Of a DNA stretch of 64,000 nt, positions 60,484 through 64,000 are shown in pieces. The stretch comes from Alligator mississippiensis. Lineage: Eukaryota > Chordata > Crocodylia > Alligatoridae. How positions within the stretch are numbered: position 1 is the stretch's first letter; the number at the start of each line of letters is the position of its first letter. Both the position numbers and the translations under genes were made by a program. The DNA lies in contig NW_026775408.1 of assembly GCF_030867095.1 (NCBI RefSeq), forward strand, positions 1 to 64,000. The letters are read 5' to 3'. The notes beneath the pieces were generated by a model that made no database searches, was not told the origin of the DNA, and saw only the letters and a program-made list of their open reading frames with translations.

Positions 60484-60801
60484 CAGTGGTTCTCAACCGT
60501 TTTTTTTGTACCAGGACCCACTTGTACACATCAATAGACAGTCCTGACCCAGTGCCCCTCACTCCTGACCTGCTACCCCCTGTCCCCAAGACCCAGCCCC
60601 CCAGTTTGTGGGGCAGTTTGCGGGGGGGGACCCCAAGCAGCCCCTCGCAGGCTGGAACAATGCCAGCCTGCAAGAGAAAAGCCACTGCTTCCCATGTTTT
60701 TCTCCTTTAAAGGAGAATCCCTTCTTAAAGTTTGTTCACGACCCTTTCATATAGTCTTGCAACCCACTTTTGGGTCGCAACCCACGGGTTGAGAAATGCT
60801 G
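60484..60801. mobile_element. hAT MITE, 318 bp
   Basis: Inverted ends CAGTGGTTCTCAACC and GGTTGAGAAATGCTG, a well-known hAT terminus type. The flanks AACTAAAG and CATTAAAG agree at six of eight bases. Confidence 0.82.
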
Positions 60802-62443
60802 CATTAAAGAGTCAATGTTTATGGATCTGCAATCTGACCTGTTCGTAGAACAGCATACCCTGTTATTAGCCAGAAAGCAAATCATCTGAAAAACATGTTC
60901 CCCACTGGTTTCAGATTTATAAATCAGTGACTTATGTTCAATATGGTGTATTGAGAAAAAAGATGATGAGATATTTCAACATGTCTCTTAGGGCAAAAAG
61001 TACAGAGAGCAGAACCTCCGGTTGTGATCTGATTAGGTCTCTTGTGCTAATAGATCTCCAGATGAAAGCTGCTGTACTGTGGTCAGCAATGTTGGTGACT
61101 GGAGATTTGGTAGTAGGCATTCTACTAAAACCAAACCCTTGTACAACATCATGGGCCTGTTTGTGCATTGTTAAATGTAATGTCATTCAAATAGATGCTC
61201 CTTTGATGGCTTCATGAAACAATAACGAAAGAGGGTCCTTTATTGTTGTATCCAGCTCTGCTTATGCAGAGGTTTGGAGGTTATGGTGAATGGGAGTGTG
61301 GGATGGAACAGAGGTGCAAAATGCAATACAATGCAGTATTTGGTATCGAGGTAAGACTAGCAGACCCCTCAGTCTCTAATGGGCTCAAAAGGAATACTAT
61401 GACTAATGTGTGAGGTTTAGTAAGCCTTATTTCATCTGCCATGCATCTGATAGCATTAGACTGGTTATGCAGCCTCTTCTTGAGTTCTCTTTTAGCTTGG
61501 CTAGGCTAGAAGGTCAAATTTCTGGAACCCTTGTATATAGCTGCAGATGACTTCTGAGCCAGAGTTGTATAATCTTCCTCTTAGATGATATATAATGCCA
61601 TTGAGACGTGTCCTCCTGTAAGGTATGAAATGTTGTTTTCCTTAAGATGCTCTATCTTTTGTCTAGGAGGAGTTGGGCCCAAGCAGAATGAATCATAGAG
61701 CAGCACTTACTAGAATTTAGCTTTTCTGACATTTGGAGGAGAAGGAAAAGGGGGACGCAACAGGGAAAACAAGAGGTTTAAGGTACCTAAATGCTTTTTT
61801 CTCACAACATTGCTTTTATTGCTCAGCTGGATCAGTTTCCTCTGTGGCAAGAGAAAGTCTGTTTAACTCAGTTTGCTTGTTCCAATAGGGGGTAAAGACC
61901 AGCTTTGAGAACAATGTGAACAACCTTAGTTGTATGAATGAGGAGATGGAGTGCGCATTGTAATTATGTGCAAAGCAGATCATTAGCTGATACCAATATG
62001 GTCAGATTAAATGTCTTACTGAGCATGGAGAAAGCCTCCTGCAGGAGTGATATGCTCTTCAACCTGCTTCTTGAAGCTTATTTTTAACTATGCAACATGA
62101 GCCCCTCCCTTTCGGTAGGTGTGGCTATTGCTCCTTTTTTCCTTCCTGGTCCCACAAAAGGACAGAAAAACCAGTGTATTTGGAGCACTCCAGTTTCTCT
62201 ATTGTTCCCCACATTAAAGAAGTTATTGAGCTGATGCTTTGCTATCTTGTAGCCCTACACGGATCACTGTAAGCCTGAACAACAAGCTACAATATTGACA
62301 GCAGGTAAATTATCTATCCATGTGCTCTTTGTGTCAGCACTGTATCCGTATTTGTGTGTATGTATATTTTTTTAAACCAAGAGTTGATAATATAAGGGTA
62401 GCTATATATCCAAGAATACATCATTATTGGTCTTATATGGAGG
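60802..62443. other. Intergenic, nothing recognised
   Basis: About 1.6 kb with only short, unconserved open frames. Confidence 0.5.
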
Positions 62444-64000
62444 TTCATAGATTCATAGATTCATAGATGTTTGGGTCGGAAGGGACCTCAATAGATCATC
62501 GAGTCCGACCCCCTGCATAAGCAGGAAAGAGTGCTGGGTCTAGATGACCCCAGCTAGATACTCGTCTAACCTCCTCTTGAAGACCCCCAGGGTAGGGGAG
62601 AGCACCACCTCCTTTGGGAGCCCGTTCCAGACCTTGGCCACTCAAACTGTGAAGAAATTCTTCCTAATGTCCAATCTAAATCTGCTCTCTGCTAGCTTGT
62701 GGCCATTGTTTCTTGTAACCCACGGGGGCACCTTGGTGAATAAATACTCACCAATTCCCTTCTGTGCCCCCGTGATGAACTTATAGGCAGCCACAAGGTC
62801 GCCTCTCAACCTTCTCTTGCGGAGGCTGAAAAGGTCCAGTTTCTCTAGTTTCTCCTCGTAGAGCTTGGTCTGCAAGCCCTTAACCATACGAGTGGCCCTT
62901 CTCTGGACCCTCTCCAGGTTATCCGCATCCTTCTTGAAGTGTGGCGCCCAGAATTGCACGCAGTACTCCAACTGCGGTCTGACCAGCGCCCGATAGAGGG
63001 GAAGTATCACCTCCTTGGACCTATTTGTCATGCATCTGCTTATGCACGATAAAGTGCCATTGGCTTTTTTGATGGCTTCATCACACTGCCGGCTCATGTT
63101 CATCTTGGAGTCCACTAGGACTCCAAGATCTCTTTCCACCTCTGTGCCACCCAGCAGGTCATTCCCTAGGCTGTAGGTGTGCTGGGCATTTTTCCTCCCT
63201 AGGTGCAGCACTTTGCATTTCTCCTTGTTGAACAGCATCCTGTTGTTTTCTGCCCACTTGTCCAACGTATCCAGGTCTGCCTGCAGCTGTTCCCTGCCCT
63301 CTTGCGTGTCCACTTCTCCCCATAGCTTTGTGTCATCTGCAAACTTGGACAGAGTACATTTGACTCCCTCGTCCAAGTCACTGATGAAGACATTAAAGAA
63401 TATCGGTCCAAGGACCGAGCCCTGCGGGACCCCACTGCCCACACCCTTCCAGGTCGAGACCGACCCATCCACCACGACTCTCTGGGTGCGTCCCTCTAGC
63501 CAATTTGCTACCCACCGGACCGTGCAGTCATCCATGTCACAGCCTCTTAACTTGTTCACCAGTATGGGGTGGGATACCATATCGAAGGCCTTCTTGAAGT
63601 CTAAGTATACGACATCCACCCCTCCTCCTGTGTCCAGGCATTTCGTAACCTGGTCATAGAAAGAGACTAGATTGGTCAGGCACGATCTGCCCGCCACAAA
63701 CCCGTGCTGGTTTCCCCTCAGCATAATTTGCTCTGCCGGGCTCTCACAAATGTGAGCCTTGATAATTTTTTCAAAGACTTTACCAAGGATGGAGGTGAGA
63801 CTGACTGGCCTATAGTTGCCCGGGTCCTCCTTCCTCCCCTTTTTGAAAATGGGGACCACGTTAGCCCTTTTCCAGTCCTCCGGGACTTGGCCCGTGCGCC
63901 ACGAGCATTCGAATATTCCCGCCAGTGGCTCTGCAATGATGTTGGCCAGTGCCTTCAGCACCCTTGGATGGAGCTCATCCGGGCCTGGCAATTTAAAGGC
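62444..64000 (-). mobile_element. Young CR1 LINE, runs off the right edge
   Basis: The 3' end has three TTCATAGA repeats at the left. The - strand frame is open from 63991 to 62642 (449 codons) across the reverse transcriptase ([32 protein letters not shown]). The 5' part lies outside the window. Confidence 0.93.

Overview
The window reads as vertebrate nuclear DNA from a reptile, most likely a crocodilian. There are two multi-exon vertebrate genes with GT-AG introns. Many CR1 LINEs are present, several of them young and with long open frames. There are also numerous short palindromic DNA transposons, some with 3-bp target duplications like the PIF/Harbinger 'Chompy' MITEs described from crocodilians, and hAT-type elements with 8-bp duplications. 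The species itself is an inference; no database search was possible.

Host genes: (1) A complete nine-exon cytochrome P450 family 2 gene lies on the + strand, 15881-34866, coding for 497 aa with all hallmark motifs. (2) An isolated CYP2 terminal exon, same length and 48 of 62 residues identical, lies on the - strand at 46112-46299. (3) A decayed CYP2 exon-2 relic lies at about 14935-15069, upstream of the intact gene. (4) The last four coding exons of CENPQ (inner kinetochore) lie on the + strand, 53642-58023, followed by a 3'UTR with AATAAA at 58590. From memory, the mammalian CYP2AC locus sits beside CENPQ (human 6p12.3), so the P450s here are best read as a small CYP2AC-type cluster. That subfamily call rests mainly on gene order.

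Layout: 1-15 kb is intergenic and repeat-rich, with two old + strand CR1 copies each interrupted by another insertion, one young CR1, one CR1 3' end, MITEs and LTR-like fossils. 15.9-34.9 kb is the P450 gene, with introns carrying a hAT element that holds a nested CR1, several MITEs, a 40-bp minisatellite and a perfect 34-bp inverted repeat. 35-40 kb is a GC/GT-rich composite repeat block that appears internally duplicated. 40-43.4 kb is an old CR1 with a young CR1 nested inside. 43.4-50.3 kb holds unassigned repeats, a TATC microsatellite, the isolated CYP2 exon, a foldback element and a relic hAT transposase. 50.3-58.6 kb is the CENPQ region. 58.6-64 kb is intergenic with MITEs and a young CR1 that runs off the right edge.

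I found no RNA genes, CRISPR arrays or prokaryote-type features, and no clearly new biological system. The points most worth checking are the broken-up CYP2 cluster, the missing 5' exons of CENPQ, and the foldback and palindromic elements.
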